Of a DNA stretch of 64,000 bases, positions 12,754 through 23,049 are shown one piece after another. Position numbers and translations under genes: made by a program. Numbering within the stretch: position 1 is the stretch's first letter; each line of letters opens with the position of its first letter. The stretch spans positions 6,420,525 to 6,484,524 of the forward strand of contig NC_092330.1 of NCBI RefSeq assembly GCF_036785885.1, read 5' to 3'. The notes under the pieces are model-generated. The model saw only the letters and a program-made list of their open reading frames with translations. It was not told where the DNA came from and did no database searches. This DNA is from Coffea arabica (lineage: Eukaryota > Streptophyta > Magnoliopsida > Gentianales > Rubiaceae).

Positions 12754-13660
12754 TGGCAGGCTCGAGTATTGATCCCACTGACCAATTGACCAATTGGATG
12801 GCAGGCTCGGGTATTGATCCCACTAACCAATTGATCAATTGAATGGCAGACTCGGGTGTTGATCCCACTAACCAATTGACCAAGTGATGGCAGGTTCAGG
12901 TATTGATCTCACTGACCAATTGACCAATTGACCAATTGGATAGCAGGCTCGGGTGTTGATCCCACTGACCAATTGACCAAGTGATGGCAGGTTCGGGTGT
13001 TGATCCCACTGACCAATTGACCAATTGAATGGTAGGCTCGGGTGTTGATCCCACTAACCAATTGACCAAGTTTTGGCAGGTTCGGGTATTGATCCCACTG
13101 ACCAATTGACCAAGTTTTGGTAGGCTCGGGTAGTGATCCCACTGACCAATTGACCAAGTGATGGCAGGCTCGGGTATTGATCCCACTGACTAATTGACCA
13201 ATTGGATGGCAGGCTCGAGTGTTGATCCCACTAACCAATTGACTAAGTGATGGCAGGTTCGGGTGTTGATCCCACTAACCAATTGACCAATTGAATGGCA
13301 GGCTCGAGTGTTGATCCCACTAACCAATTGACCAAGTTTCGACAGGCTCGGGTTTAATCCCACTGACCGATTATCAAGGCAGACTCGAGTGTTGATCCCA
13401 CTGACCAATTGACCAATTGGATGGCAGGCTCGGATATTGATCCCACTGACCAATTGACCGATTATCAAGGCAGGCTCGGGTGTTAATCCCACTGACCAAT
13501 CGAAAGCAGGCTCGGGTATTCATCCCACTGACCAATTGAAGGCAGGATCGGGTATTCATCCCATTGATCCAAGTGCAATCATCAAGGCAGGCTCGGGTGT
13601 CATCCCTCTGACCGACCAATTATCATGGCAGGCATGGGTTTAATCCCACTGACCGATTCA
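12754..13660 (+). repeat. Minisatellite array, about 21 units of about 44 bp
   Basis: Units read GGCAGGCTCGGGTRTTGATC, then CCACTGACCAATTGACCA and a short variable tail (AATTGGAT, AGTGAT or AGTTTT). I count about 21 occurrences of the central ATCCCACT-type core. Later units shorten to about 35-40 bp and diverge. Tandem arrays just upstream of the 3' LTR are typical of Ogre/Tat elements and are known to seed satellites. Open frames across it (NWSIGQW-type repeats on the minus strand) only reflect the repeat. Confidence 0.92.
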
Positions 13661-13734
13661 TCACACTGGAGCAAAATCTTTGGATAATTTTTCAAGCAAG
13701 TCTTATACAGTTTCTTCGTACTTACCAGCATTTC

Positions 13735-14060
13735 ATTTCACTGCCACTGAACATGGGTTAGTCCCACCAGTGTGCATTTCTTTTTCACTACCACTGAACA
13801 TGGGTTAGTCCCACCAGTGTGCATTTCATTTTCATTGGCGTTAGACATGGGTCAGTCCCACTAGCGTGCATTTCATTTACATTGCCGCTAAACATGGGCC
13901 AGTCCCACTAGCGTGCATTTCATTTTCATTTTCACTGCCGCTAAACATGGGTCAGTCCCACTAGCGTGCATTTCATTTTCATTGCCACTAAATATGGGTC
14001 AATCCCACTAGTGAGCATTTTATTTTCATTATTACCCCTAAACACGGGTCATTCCCGTTT
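13735..14060 (+). repeat. Second minisatellite array, 6-7 units of about 47 bp
   Basis: Units contain GCTAAACATGGGTCAGTCCC followed by ACTAGCGTGCATTTCATTTT. The last unit is degenerate and runs into the 3' end of the internal region. The core GGGT..(A/G)TCCCAC resembles part of the first array, so the two may share an origin. Confidence 0.9.
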
Positions 14061-14160
14061 TAAATTTCTCGTTTGGGTCAGTCCATTTTAAAATTTTTGA
14101 TAAAGAGGTCAGTCCTCGATCATTCGAATGGTTTGCAGCAGAATAGACACAGATAAGTAC

Positions 14161-14232
14161 TTTGGTGTCTACGTCTTTGTCTCAAGTTTTTTCGAAACTC
14201 AGACAAAGAGGGGCAAACTGTAGACACCAAAA
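14161..14232. repeat. Hairpin that contains the polypurine tract and 3' LTR start
   Basis: The outer arms are perfect 12-mers: TTTGGTGTCTAC at 14161-14172 and its complement at 14220-14231, the latter being the first bases of the LTR. Inside them, GTCTTTGTCT...AAGTTT at 14173-14189 pairs with AAACTCAGACAAAGA at about 14195-14209. The purine tract AAAGAGGGGCAAAC (about 14205-14218) sits in the right half, directly against the LTR. Confidence 0.8.
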
Positions 14233-17200
14233 TTTTAGCTTTTCTTATTTATTTATTTATTCATTTAGGTGATTTTTGTTTATTTTATCTTAGTTTCATT
14301 TTTTGTTAAGAAAATTGCTTTATTATTATTTAATTTATTGAAAAAAAATCAAAGGGACAAGAACAAGACACATAAGCCTACTTTGGGGTTTGAAATCTTG
14401 GCCTTTTATATTAGGTTTAGTTTTTTGGGGTACCTTTAAAATGCAAACAGCCGCAAGCCAAAGGGGTAACAAAAAAGGGGGGAACAATTAGAGAGGGGAG
14501 CTTCGTCTGAGGCTAGAGGAAAAAACAGAAGAAAAGAAAGAAACAGAGGCGGACGGATGAGGACAAGGAAAGGGGACGGATTGAAGAGAAAAAGGATTGG
14601 CGGCTAGGTTGAGAAGAGAGGAGCGAGTTTCGTCTGGGCAGCAAAGGAAAGAAAAGAATAAGAGAAGCGGAGGCGAGAGAGAGAACCAGAGAGTAGTCGG
14701 CCAGAGAAAATAGAGCAAACAAGAAGGAAACAAGCGATGGGGGAGAGGTTTTGGGGCTGAGCAAAACAGAGGGAAGGAAAAAAAGGGGCGGCAGACAGAA
14801 GAGCAAAAGGAAAGAATTGAGGGCGAAATTGGGGAACCAAGCGAGAGAGGGACGGCGGAGAAAGGCGAAAGAACAGAGCAAGGCAGGAGCAAAACAAGAA
14901 AAGCAAAGAAATGGGCTTCGGGCTGAAACGGAAAGAAGGAAAACATAGGAGCAAGGCTGCGAAAAGCTTCAGAGCAAAGGAAAAACCAAACATCGTCTAT
15001 CAACCGGAGCCGCCATTGCCACCACCGGAACCCACCATCATCGCCCGTGGATCTTCATCGTCAGAGCACTGTAAGTTTTTTCTCTAAAATTTTAGTTTTC
15101 TGTCCAGTGTTTGAAAATGAGTTTTCTGTGATTTCGTTATTTCCATTTTCATGTTGATCGTTCATGGATTTTAGAATATGTGTGCCTTACGTGCTAAATT
15201 GGACTGAAATCTTGATTTTCTGCGCAATTTCTGGGCTAATTATAACTTCAATTGAGCAAAATTTGGTGAATTTTTTTTTATGTCTGTTTGTTGCTCGATG
15301 AAATGTCCAACCGAGACTTCAGTTTCAAGGATGAATCGATTTCTGTTTTTGCATAACATTCGGCCAGTTCAATGCTTGTTAAAACATGATAGTTGACGGT
15401 TAGGGCAAAATGGCCGAATCAGAGGTTGCAGAAGCTTTCTTTCAGTCACGTTGAAGATGAAAGATTCAGCGAACCATTTGTTTGCAAAAATCTGAAAATT
15501 CATAAATTGACCCCTGGACTTTACTTTTCTTTAATTTCGACCCCAAAACCTTCATGATTCCTCCAATTAGGTCCCTATTTTGTTGTGATTGAACCTCCCA
15601 AGTTTCCCCTTTATTTTGATATAGCCCAAAGGATTGAAAAAGTTGAACTCATTTCTCCCTTTTAGATTTTAATCATTTTTCAATATTTTTAAGCAGTCTT
15701 TTGGATTGATTAATTCTTGATTTTAGGACATAATTGTGGCTTAATAATTTTGGTTGATTTGCTTATGTTGTTGGGTTTAGTATTATGGTTTAGGTTTTGG
15801 GTAATTATATCTGATTGGGTTTGTAAGAATGGGTTTAATTTATTTTGTTTGGGTATTCGGCCTGGGCCAGAGGATCAAGACCCATCTGTTTGATTGGCTA
15901 ATTTTGGGCCAAAATAGTAGGCTAGCCCGTCTGTTTTGCTTGGGTCTCGGTTGTGCTAAGAGGGTTTTTTTTGGCCCAAGGAGTGAATAAAATGGCCCAG
16001 TGGCCTGATCCATTAAGAAATCAGAGAACGAATTTGCAGAATGGTCCTCGGACTTTCCCTTAATTATGCTACGGCTCTAAAACTTTAGGCGTTTTCCAAT
16101 TGGGTCCCTAAATTAATTGTAAATAGGTCCCTAAACTTTATTTTTCTTTAAATTTTGACCTCAAAACTTTGTTAATTTTTGCAATCAAGTCCTTTATTCT
16201 TTTGACTTCTTAAATTTGGGTTGTTTTTATGATTTAATTGATTTAATTTCACAATTCATTTTTATCTTTTATGATTATTTGTTAATTAAAGGGATGTCTT
16301 GACCTTTTCTTTGTATTTTGGAGGGAAAATAAGTGATTTCACTTCATTAGAGTCCCAATTCAAGGGAGGTACACCCTATCCCTTATTTTGACTTATTTGA
16401 TCCTATGTGCACTTATGTGAAATTATGTGTGAAATTGCATGCTTCTTTTTCTTTTTGAATATTCTCATTATATTTGTTCATTTAGTTACTTTATTTGTTT
16501 TAATTTTGTATATTTATTTTAATTTAATTTGTAATTATTTGAGAGGGCAATTAAATGCCACAATTGTAATAGTTAGGTTATTATATCATTTTATTCCTTC
16601 CCCCCCTTTAGATTGTAGTAGGGTTCCCCGAATGTAATAGTTAGGGTTTTATTTGCTTTATTTGCCTTGTGTGTTTTTGCATGCCTATGTGTTATGTGTT
16701 ACTCGCTTTCCTAGGGTCTTGCATCTAGACATCATGCTTATGTGTTATGTGATATATGTGATTTATGTGTTTATTTGCTTTATTATGCTTTATCTGATTT
16801 CTTAGACTGTAATAAATGCATGTTATCACACTAGTCTAATGCTAGTTGTGATTCCTTTCCCGTCACCACACTAGTCCAACGCTAGTTGTGGTTCTTTGTT
16901 CCGATTTCCCACTAGTCCAATGCTAGTGAGGAACCATAGACATGGACTAGTCCAATGCTAGACCCTTAGGGACCTCCCTCGCTAGATCATGTTTGTACGA
17001 TTACATTACACTTCATGCATATTTTTCCATTTTTTAGGATCTTTATCATTTTCACATAATATTTTCCCTAATAAAATATCCCTTACCCCTATGTATAGAT
17101 AACATTTAGATTTGCATTTCATTTAGGAAAAGATGAGTGCATTTTGCCTGATTAGACTAGAGATAACCCAATAAATATGGGATATGGACGATTTGGCTTT

Positions 17201-17914
17201 TCTAGTTTTAGCACGCTCGTATTCCATCTATTAAAGGGAACATTGAAAGTCACGAGTATAAGTCCCCCGCACCCATTATGATGCATTCCTTTAGGTCGTA
17301 CACATTTGTATATTATTATTTTCTTTACTTTTTCTTTCTTTGGAGTCTCATGACTTGCATTGTTCATGACTTTCTTCGAAGAGTCTTTATTGGGCGTCAC
17401 GATTAATGTGATTGGTACCAAGTAAGTTTTGAAGATACATTTCGACCCCCCGACACCCTCCTAGGTTTAGGGTATGCATTCATATAGTACATCCAAATGT
17501 GGTAAATCTTAAGGGTAAAATAAGAAAATCTTTGACTAAATCGCGCAACTAGCCTTGGCTATGTTGAAAGGGTACCTTGGATTCTTATCCTTGCCTTCCC
17601 TTTCTTCAAATGTGACTCCCGAATCTTTTTCTCTGATTTTCGTAGACTTGGAGTCGTTTAAAAAGGGTTTTCTACCTTTTTTTTTCTTTAAAATTCAATT
17701 TTTGGTGACTTGGTACACCTTAACTCTATATCAAGTGGCGACTCCATTTTTCATTCAAAAAACCCTTTTTAAACTATATTTTGGGTCAAATCGTCGCATT
17801 TTCAAGTCCCATTTAGACCCATATTTTTTATTTTCTTTTTAAATCAAAAATTGAATCAAAAGCCATTTTTCTAAACTCGTCCTTTATATTTCTTATTAAA
17901 AATGGGGCGCGACA
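14219..17914 (+). repeat. 3' LTR of the Ogre-like element
   Basis: Begins TGTAGACACC right after the purine tract and ends GCGCGACA, followed by the target-site duplication GTTAC. It is nearly identical to the 5' LTR; differences include a gap near 17840 and scattered single-base changes. Confidence 0.9.
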
Positions 17915-17919
17915 GTTAC

Positions 17920-20214
17920 CAAATTAAATATCATCAAAAAGGTTTCAGTACCTCTGGCCTTATACCCTCCTCCTCCTTATTCATATTAATTCTTGGGCTT
18001 GGATAATTGAAGAATTACAGCGACTAATATGCATCAATAAATTTATTTATTTATATAAATGCAAGATTTTTGTTTAGTGGATTATAATTTATAGCTTTCT
18101 TGTTTCCCTGGCCTGTCATGCAAGTAAACCTTTTTTTGTTTTTTTGGTGCAAGTAAACGATTAAGTATTTATCTAATGACAAACATAGGAAAAGCAATCT
18201 ACTTAAGATGCAAAAGAACAGGGGTAAATTAAGATTAAACAACCTCAAGGGGCTAAATCCTAATTTAATATAGGGTTAAATGCAAAAAAACCCTACAAAC
18301 TATATAATATATACCCAATTGCAGTTTTCCCCTAAATTATAATAATAGACATTTTGCCCTCTTGAATGATATGTTTGGACAAATCTCCCACTGCTTAAGT
18401 GATTGTGCTAACATTTCTAAGGGGATGGCTCAGGTAGTTCAAGATTGAGTATTTTCTCTTTGATTTTTGTTTTGGAGATTAAAATGTAGAGAACTATCAA
18501 AAGTATATTACAGCACGAGCCAGTGGATTGTTTTACTTCCCACATTGGCTTGTGGAATTGGAAAGACTCATTGCTGGGCAGCAATGATCAATAACTTTGA
18601 ATGCATTGTTGATTTACATAAAATTTTTGTTATTGTTCTAGATCTCTTATTTCGAGTGTACAATAATTACTTCTTAATATTCATCTTGAGTTATTTTCAT
18701 TATACTCTGTCTGCAGGAGAAACATGAGAAAGTAGATCATTTCGAAAGTTGTTCTTGAGTTAGTTATATACGGTTCAATGGGGCCTTATGCTCAGCATTT
18801 GAGCACTTAGATTTTTATAGTAATAAGATTATGGGCATCTTTTGTTTCTGCGTTATGAAAATAAAAACAAGACAATTTTGATTGGCATTGAAATTGTCAA
18901 GACAATTTTGATTAAAGATTAGGAATTAAATTAATAAATTCTAGCTACTAACACATCAATTGATCATACCTAATGAATTGTGAAATTAAAGATGTCAATT
19001 CAAGATTGATTTTCTGTATTGCCACTAATTTACTTAGACAAATGCATAATCCAAAATATAAACACTACTTCTTCTGGAAATTGCTCTGTTTGGATTGGTG
19101 ATTTTTTGAAAAATAAAATTTTCAACTACAATGTTACAATAATACCCAAACAAAAATAACCTCAAAAATACCAAAAACACAAAAAAAAAAAGCAACCTAA
19201 AAAACATAAAAGACAATTTCAAAAACACCAAAAGCATAAAAAACAACCTTAAAAAATACCAAAAATACAAAAATAACCTAAAAAATAACCTCATCTAAAG
19301 TAAAATTTTTTAACTACATTGTTACAGTAAAATATTTCAAAAGCACCCTCAAAAACAGTTAACCCAAACGGAGTTATTAACTCAACACCTCTAAGCAAAC
19401 CAAACCAACAACGACTGAACACCTCTAAGCAATTTACTCACTGAACTTAATCGCAAAGCCAACAACTAAATCATAACAAGTACCTTATTATCATTACATG
19501 AAGCCAAGTATATATAGTTTAACTATTCTTCATAACTTTTTTAGGCAGACTATTATACTTACATTTTATTTGCATATAATTAATAGCATATAAAAGGAGG
19601 TCTAATCCTCAGCTTACATCAGGAGATGGCAAGGAAAACTGAAAAAAATATAGAGTACTCAAAAATTAATCATACAACAATAAAGTAAATTAAACTACTA
19701 CTGCTTCTAAAATCACCTGGAAGAAATCGCTCATTCTGACTGACTCAACAACCGCAACAAGCACTTTCATAGGTGTAGACCTGGCAGATTGAAAGGCGAC
19801 AAAGCACCAATACTGGTAAGTTTTCCCTAGCTAACTGCCAATTCAAAAAAAAAATAATTAAAGTTGAAATTTTACGAAAAGACAAGATATATGAAAAGTC
19901 AAGATTGGCTGGTCTAAAATATACAAATTGTCAAATCTTTACTCCTTGACAGTGGTGGAGGAGGTAGAAAACTAATCAAGGAAGGGCAACTTATCAACTT
20001 TATATGTTTATACTATAAACAACGGTTCAATAATACATAATAAATCATTAAGTGCTTAATTCTCTACAGTCAAATTTGTAATCGGTAAAGAAAAAACAAT
20101 TACGATAATAAATGTTATATGCTCAATGAGTAAGGATAGTAAGCTACGTGAGTTGTAGTGCCTTAGTGCATGATAAGGAAAACTAGAACAAAACGCGCTT
20201 TTGTGTGTACTTAC
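17920..20214. other. Intergenic stretch downstream of the RLP gene
   Basis: No convincing gene. 18716-18770 (AACATGAGAAAGTAGATCAT and onward to a shared TTCTTGAGTTAGTTAT) resembles 56630-56690, which also lies downstream of an RLP copy, so the duplicated block seems to reach this far. The stretch just left of the RLP stop (20000-20214) is presumably its 3' UTR. The rest is AT-rich sequence without recognisable features apart from the MITE listed separately. Confidence 0.5.
19083..19378. mobile_element. MITE with CTCYGTTTGG ends
   Basis: About 295 bp, starting CTCTGTTTGGATTGG and ending with the complement CCAAACGGAG. Inner matching parts such as TTCAACTACAATGTTACA on the left and AACTACATTGTTACAG on the right also recur. 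It is non-coding and rich in ACCAAAAACACAAA. A related terminus occurs at 43281 and 43353. Confidence 0.6.
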
Positions 20215-23049
20215 TCAATGGAAGTTCCTCGCGCACCGAGTAGTCTTCAATGCTATCATTGCGGCAATTCTGTCACTTGCACTTTCCAGAAACTCGAAGT
20301 ATGCATAGCGCCAAGACCTCTTGAAGAGAAGGATTGCCAAGAATCCCACGATGCCGAGAGCAAAACCAGGTCCTATACCTGCATAAAACCATGACCAATC
20401 AAACTCACCATGATCTTTGTCATCAAGGATAGGATCATTTTCAGCTGGCGACTTGTTCTCGGGGCAGTTCTTTGGGAGTGGCTTGCCACAAAGTCCACTA
20501 TTTCCTTCATAGATGGATGGATCGGTTAAGGTCTGAAGTTGATTTCCTGATGGTATTTCCCCTGAAAGGCTATTGTGTGACAAATTTAGGAAGCTCAATG
20601 AGTTTATTGTTGCTAAGTTGTCAGGTATTGCACCGAAGAATTCATTCATTGATAGATCAAGCGTTTCAAGTCGCTTCAAGTTGCCAATCTTCTCAGAGAT
20701 CCTTCCAGTCAAATGGTTGTGAGAAAGGTTCAAAGTTTGTAAAGCAGCCAGATCCATTATCCCATCTGGGATCTCACCCACCAAATTATTTGTTGAGAGG
20801 CTTATGGATTTAATGAGCACAAGGTTCCCAAAGGAGTACTCAAGTTCATTTCCTCCCTTATAGTTTTGAAGGTTGGTGGTATCGTAGGTTATCGTGAGAA
20901 TGCTTCCATGTTCACTTGATACCATCATTGAGAAGTTGTTAAAACAATGAGGAATATATCCTGTTAAGTTATTATGTGCCAGGTTCAGCACTTGAAGATT
21001 TGAGAGTAGGCAGAGCTTGTCAGAAATACCTCCATAGAAGTTATTTGACTGAAATCTTAGAAACATTAAATTTGATGACATTTCCCCAATCCAAGCTGGT
21101 ATGGTATCCCTTACTCCATTGTCACCAAGATCGAAAATTACCAAATTGCTCAGATGCTGCATTGATGACGGGAGCCTTCCAATGAATTTATTTCCATTCA
21201 AATGCAGAATCTCAAGTGCCCCCAAGTTACCCAGTGAACTTGGAATTTGACCGCACAGATTGTTATTTGCCAAGTTTAGGACCCACAAGAATCGCAAGCC
21301 GCCGAAGCACAGAGGAACTTTTCCGGAGAGAAGATTGTTGGATAGATCCAATTCTGATAAACTTTTCAACTTGCACAGGTCTTCTGGGATACTTCCTGTG
21401 AAACGATTACCACTGAGTTTGAGGAAATAAGTAGATGCATCCATTTGACCGACATAAGGCGGTGGAATCTCTCCAGTAAGAAAATTTTGTGAGAGATCTA
21501 AACTTGAAATATCCGATGGAAATGATTTGACAGATCCCTCCAATTTGTTGGAGCTTAGAGATACAAATCGATAATTATTATTCTTCAGTTCTTTGAACTC
21601 CAACGGATTGCCAGTTAGGTTGTTGTTGGAGAGATCTAATGAGCTAATATCATAACAAAGCACTCGAAACCAACTGGGTATGGCATCTGAAATACCCGCA
21701 TTGCTCATGTCTAACTCTTCAAACTTCTGCGTCCAAAGCCAACCTGGAAACTGGGGGCCTACTTTGATGGATGCCATTTCAAGTTGTTGGAGTTGAAAAG
21801 GAGGCACCCATGTGGAGCTCAAATTCAGAGTGAGGAAGCTATGAGATAGGAACAATGACTTTAGCTCTCCAAGTTTCCCAAGATGGTCTTCAGATAATAC
21901 ACCAGTTAATGAAGTGTAACTAATGTCCAATACTTGTAGCTTTGTTAGCTGCCCAAGACTGACAGGTATGAAACCATATAAGTTAAATCCGAACAAAGAT
22001 AGTGCAGCTAGTCTTGAAAGCTGGCCTATTTCACTTGGTATTGACAATTGCAAGTCATTACTACTCAGATCCAAATAAGTAAGATTGCTCAAGTTGCAAA
22101 GTGATTTGAAGAATGAAACATCAAAGCGGTTTCCCCATAGATCGAGGCGCAGTAGAGAGGTCATTTGCTCAAATAAGCCATGAATTGGATTAGAAAAATT
22201 ATTATCACCAAGACGAAGATCAAGGAGGCCTGTGAGATTACCAAGCCAAGGAGGGATCATGTGGTTGCTGAAATTATTTTCACCAAGGTCAAGGGAAGAA
22301 AGAGATGTGAAATTGGCTGGTGAAAGATGAGGATGGATAACAAGATGACAACCAAACAAGTCTAGTGTTGTTAGTGAAGGAAGCATGCTAATTGCCCGTA
22401 ATCCATCTTGAGCAGCACTAAGATTCACCAAGGATAGGACTAGGACTTCTAGAGAAGAGAGCCTAACAACCCACTCGAGATCCTTAATCGTTGATCCACT
22501 TGATGATAATCCAATATCTAAATACCGTAAATGCGAGAGATTTCCCAAATGGTGAGGAATTTCACCATCAAATTTTGCATTGGAGAGATTGAGGTATCTC
22601 AAGTTTTCCAACAATCCAAGGAATGTGGGAACTTGGAATGTTGAAAAATTATTCACACTCAAATCCAAGTATCTCAAATTGGTCAAATTGACCAAAAATG
22701 GACTTAATTGGCCTCCCAAGCAATTTGTGCAGTGAGAATCCTCATCAGAATAGAGTGGCACCGTATTGCGCAAATCAAGTTTCAAAACACTACCAGTGAT
22801 TTTGTGACAACTAACTCCTTTCCATGAACAACAACCTTCTCCAATCCAAGATGACAGACGATTTGATTCATCTTTCAATCCATGTTTGAGTTGAAGAAGG
22901 GCACGCCGTTCACTTTCAATACAAGTGGCATTTGAATGATGATAAGCTTGTTTGCTGCTACCAAATGTGAATTGGCTGGTGATAGGAATAGAACTGAATA
23001 AGAAGAGTAGTAGTAAAGATGAAGGAGTACAAAGAAGATGATGCTCCAT
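20215..23049 (-). CDS. LRR receptor-like protein (RLP, EIX2/Cf-like), intact
   Basis: A cell-surface receptor-like protein without a kinase domain. This family senses apoplastic ligands and signals through partner kinases such as SOBIR1 (family knowledge). The single uninterrupted frame gives 944 residues, the usual length for the family. Residues 1-26 are a signal peptide. C43, C73-C74 and C81 lie in the LRR N-terminal cap (CCSWKGVSC). About 25 extracellular LRRs follow (LxxLxLSxNNLxGxIP). An island-like break around NYKGGNELEYS precedes the last repeats. An acidic juxtamembrane segment is followed by a membrane helix at about 887-909 (AGIGPGFALGIVGFLAILLF) and a 35-residue cytosolic tail beginning KRSWRYAYF. 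The start is supported by the signal peptide, by a TATA box 61-68 bp upstream, and by the same start in the pseudogene at 59991. The ligand is unknown. Confidence 0.95.
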   Translation of the reverse strand: MEHHLLCTPSSLLLLFLFSSIPITSQFTFGSSKQAYHHSNATCIESERRALLQLKHGLKDESNRLSSWIGEGCCSWKGVSCHKITGSVLKLDLRNTVPLYSDEDSHCTNCLGGQLSPFLVNLTNLRYLDLSVNNFSTFQVPTFLGLLENLRYLNLSNAKFDGEIPHHLGNLSHLRYLDIGLSSSGSTIKDLEWVVRLSSLEVLVLSLVNLSAAQDGLRAISMLPSLTTLDLFGCHLVIHPHLSPANFTSLSSLDLGENNFSNHMIPPWLGNLTGLLDLRLGDNNFSNPIHGLFEQMTSLLRLDLWGNRFDVSFFKSLCNLSNLTYLDLSSNDLQLSIPSEIGQLSRLAALSLFGFNLYGFIPVSLGQLTKLQVLDISYTSLTGVLSEDHLGKLGELKSLFLSHSFLTLNLSSTWVPPFQLQQLEMASIKVGPQFPGWLWTQKFEELDMSNAGISDAIPSWFRVLCYDISSLDLSNNNLTGNPLEFKELKNNNYRFVSLSSNKLEGSVKSFPSDISSLDLSQNFLTGEIPPPYVGQMDASTYFLKLSGNRFTGSIPEDLCKLKSLSELDLSNNLLSGKVPLCFGGLRFLWVLNLANNNLCGQIPSSLGNLGALEILHLNGNKFIGRLPSSMQHLSNLVIFDLGDNGVRDTIPAWIGEMSSNLMFLRFQSNNFYGGISDKLCLLSNLQVLNLAHNNLTGYIPHCFNNFSMMVSSEHGSILTITYDTTNLQNYKGGNELEYSFGNLVLIKSISLSTNNLVGEIPDGIMDLAALQTLNLSHNHLTGRISEKIGNLKRLETLDLSMNEFFGAIPDNLATINSLSFLNLSHNSLSGEIPSGNQLQTLTDPSIYEGNSGLCGKPLPKNCPENKSPAENDPILDDKDHGEFDWSWFYAGIGPGFALGIVGFLAILLFKRSWRYAYFEFLESASDRIAAMIALKTTRCARNFH

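Larger units (their letters stand above)
3690..17914 (+). mobile_element. Non-autonomous Ogre/Tat-like LTR retrotransposon, complete
   Basis: A 14,225-bp element bounded by the 5-bp target-site duplication GTTAC (3685-3689 and 17915-17919). Two near-identical LTRs of about 3.7 kb begin TGTAGACACC; the right one ends in CA. The 5' LTR is followed by a tRNA-type primer site, and a purine-rich tract precedes the 3' LTR. Very long LTRs, this PBS (tRNA-Arg type, from memory of Ogre elements) and tandem repeats next to the 3' LTR fit the Ogre/Tat lineage of Ty3/gypsy. The 6.8-kb interior has no gag, protease, reverse transcriptase or integrase frame, only short random ORFs. It would therefore need proteins from an autonomous relative, as LARD elements do. 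High LTR identity points to recent insertion. Confidence 0.88.

Noticed and set aside
12896..13619. Repetitive NWSIGQWDQ-type protein frames
   Set aside because: Pure translation of the 44-bp minisatellite in a period that is not a stable multiple of three across units; no start context or domain.
12754..14060. Regular repeats that might suggest a CRISPR array
   Set aside because: Units are contiguous without unique spacers, imperfect, and inside a plant retrotransposon.
20170..21401. Plus-strand frames inside the RLP gene
   Set aside because: Antisense shadows of the 944-residue minus-strand frame.
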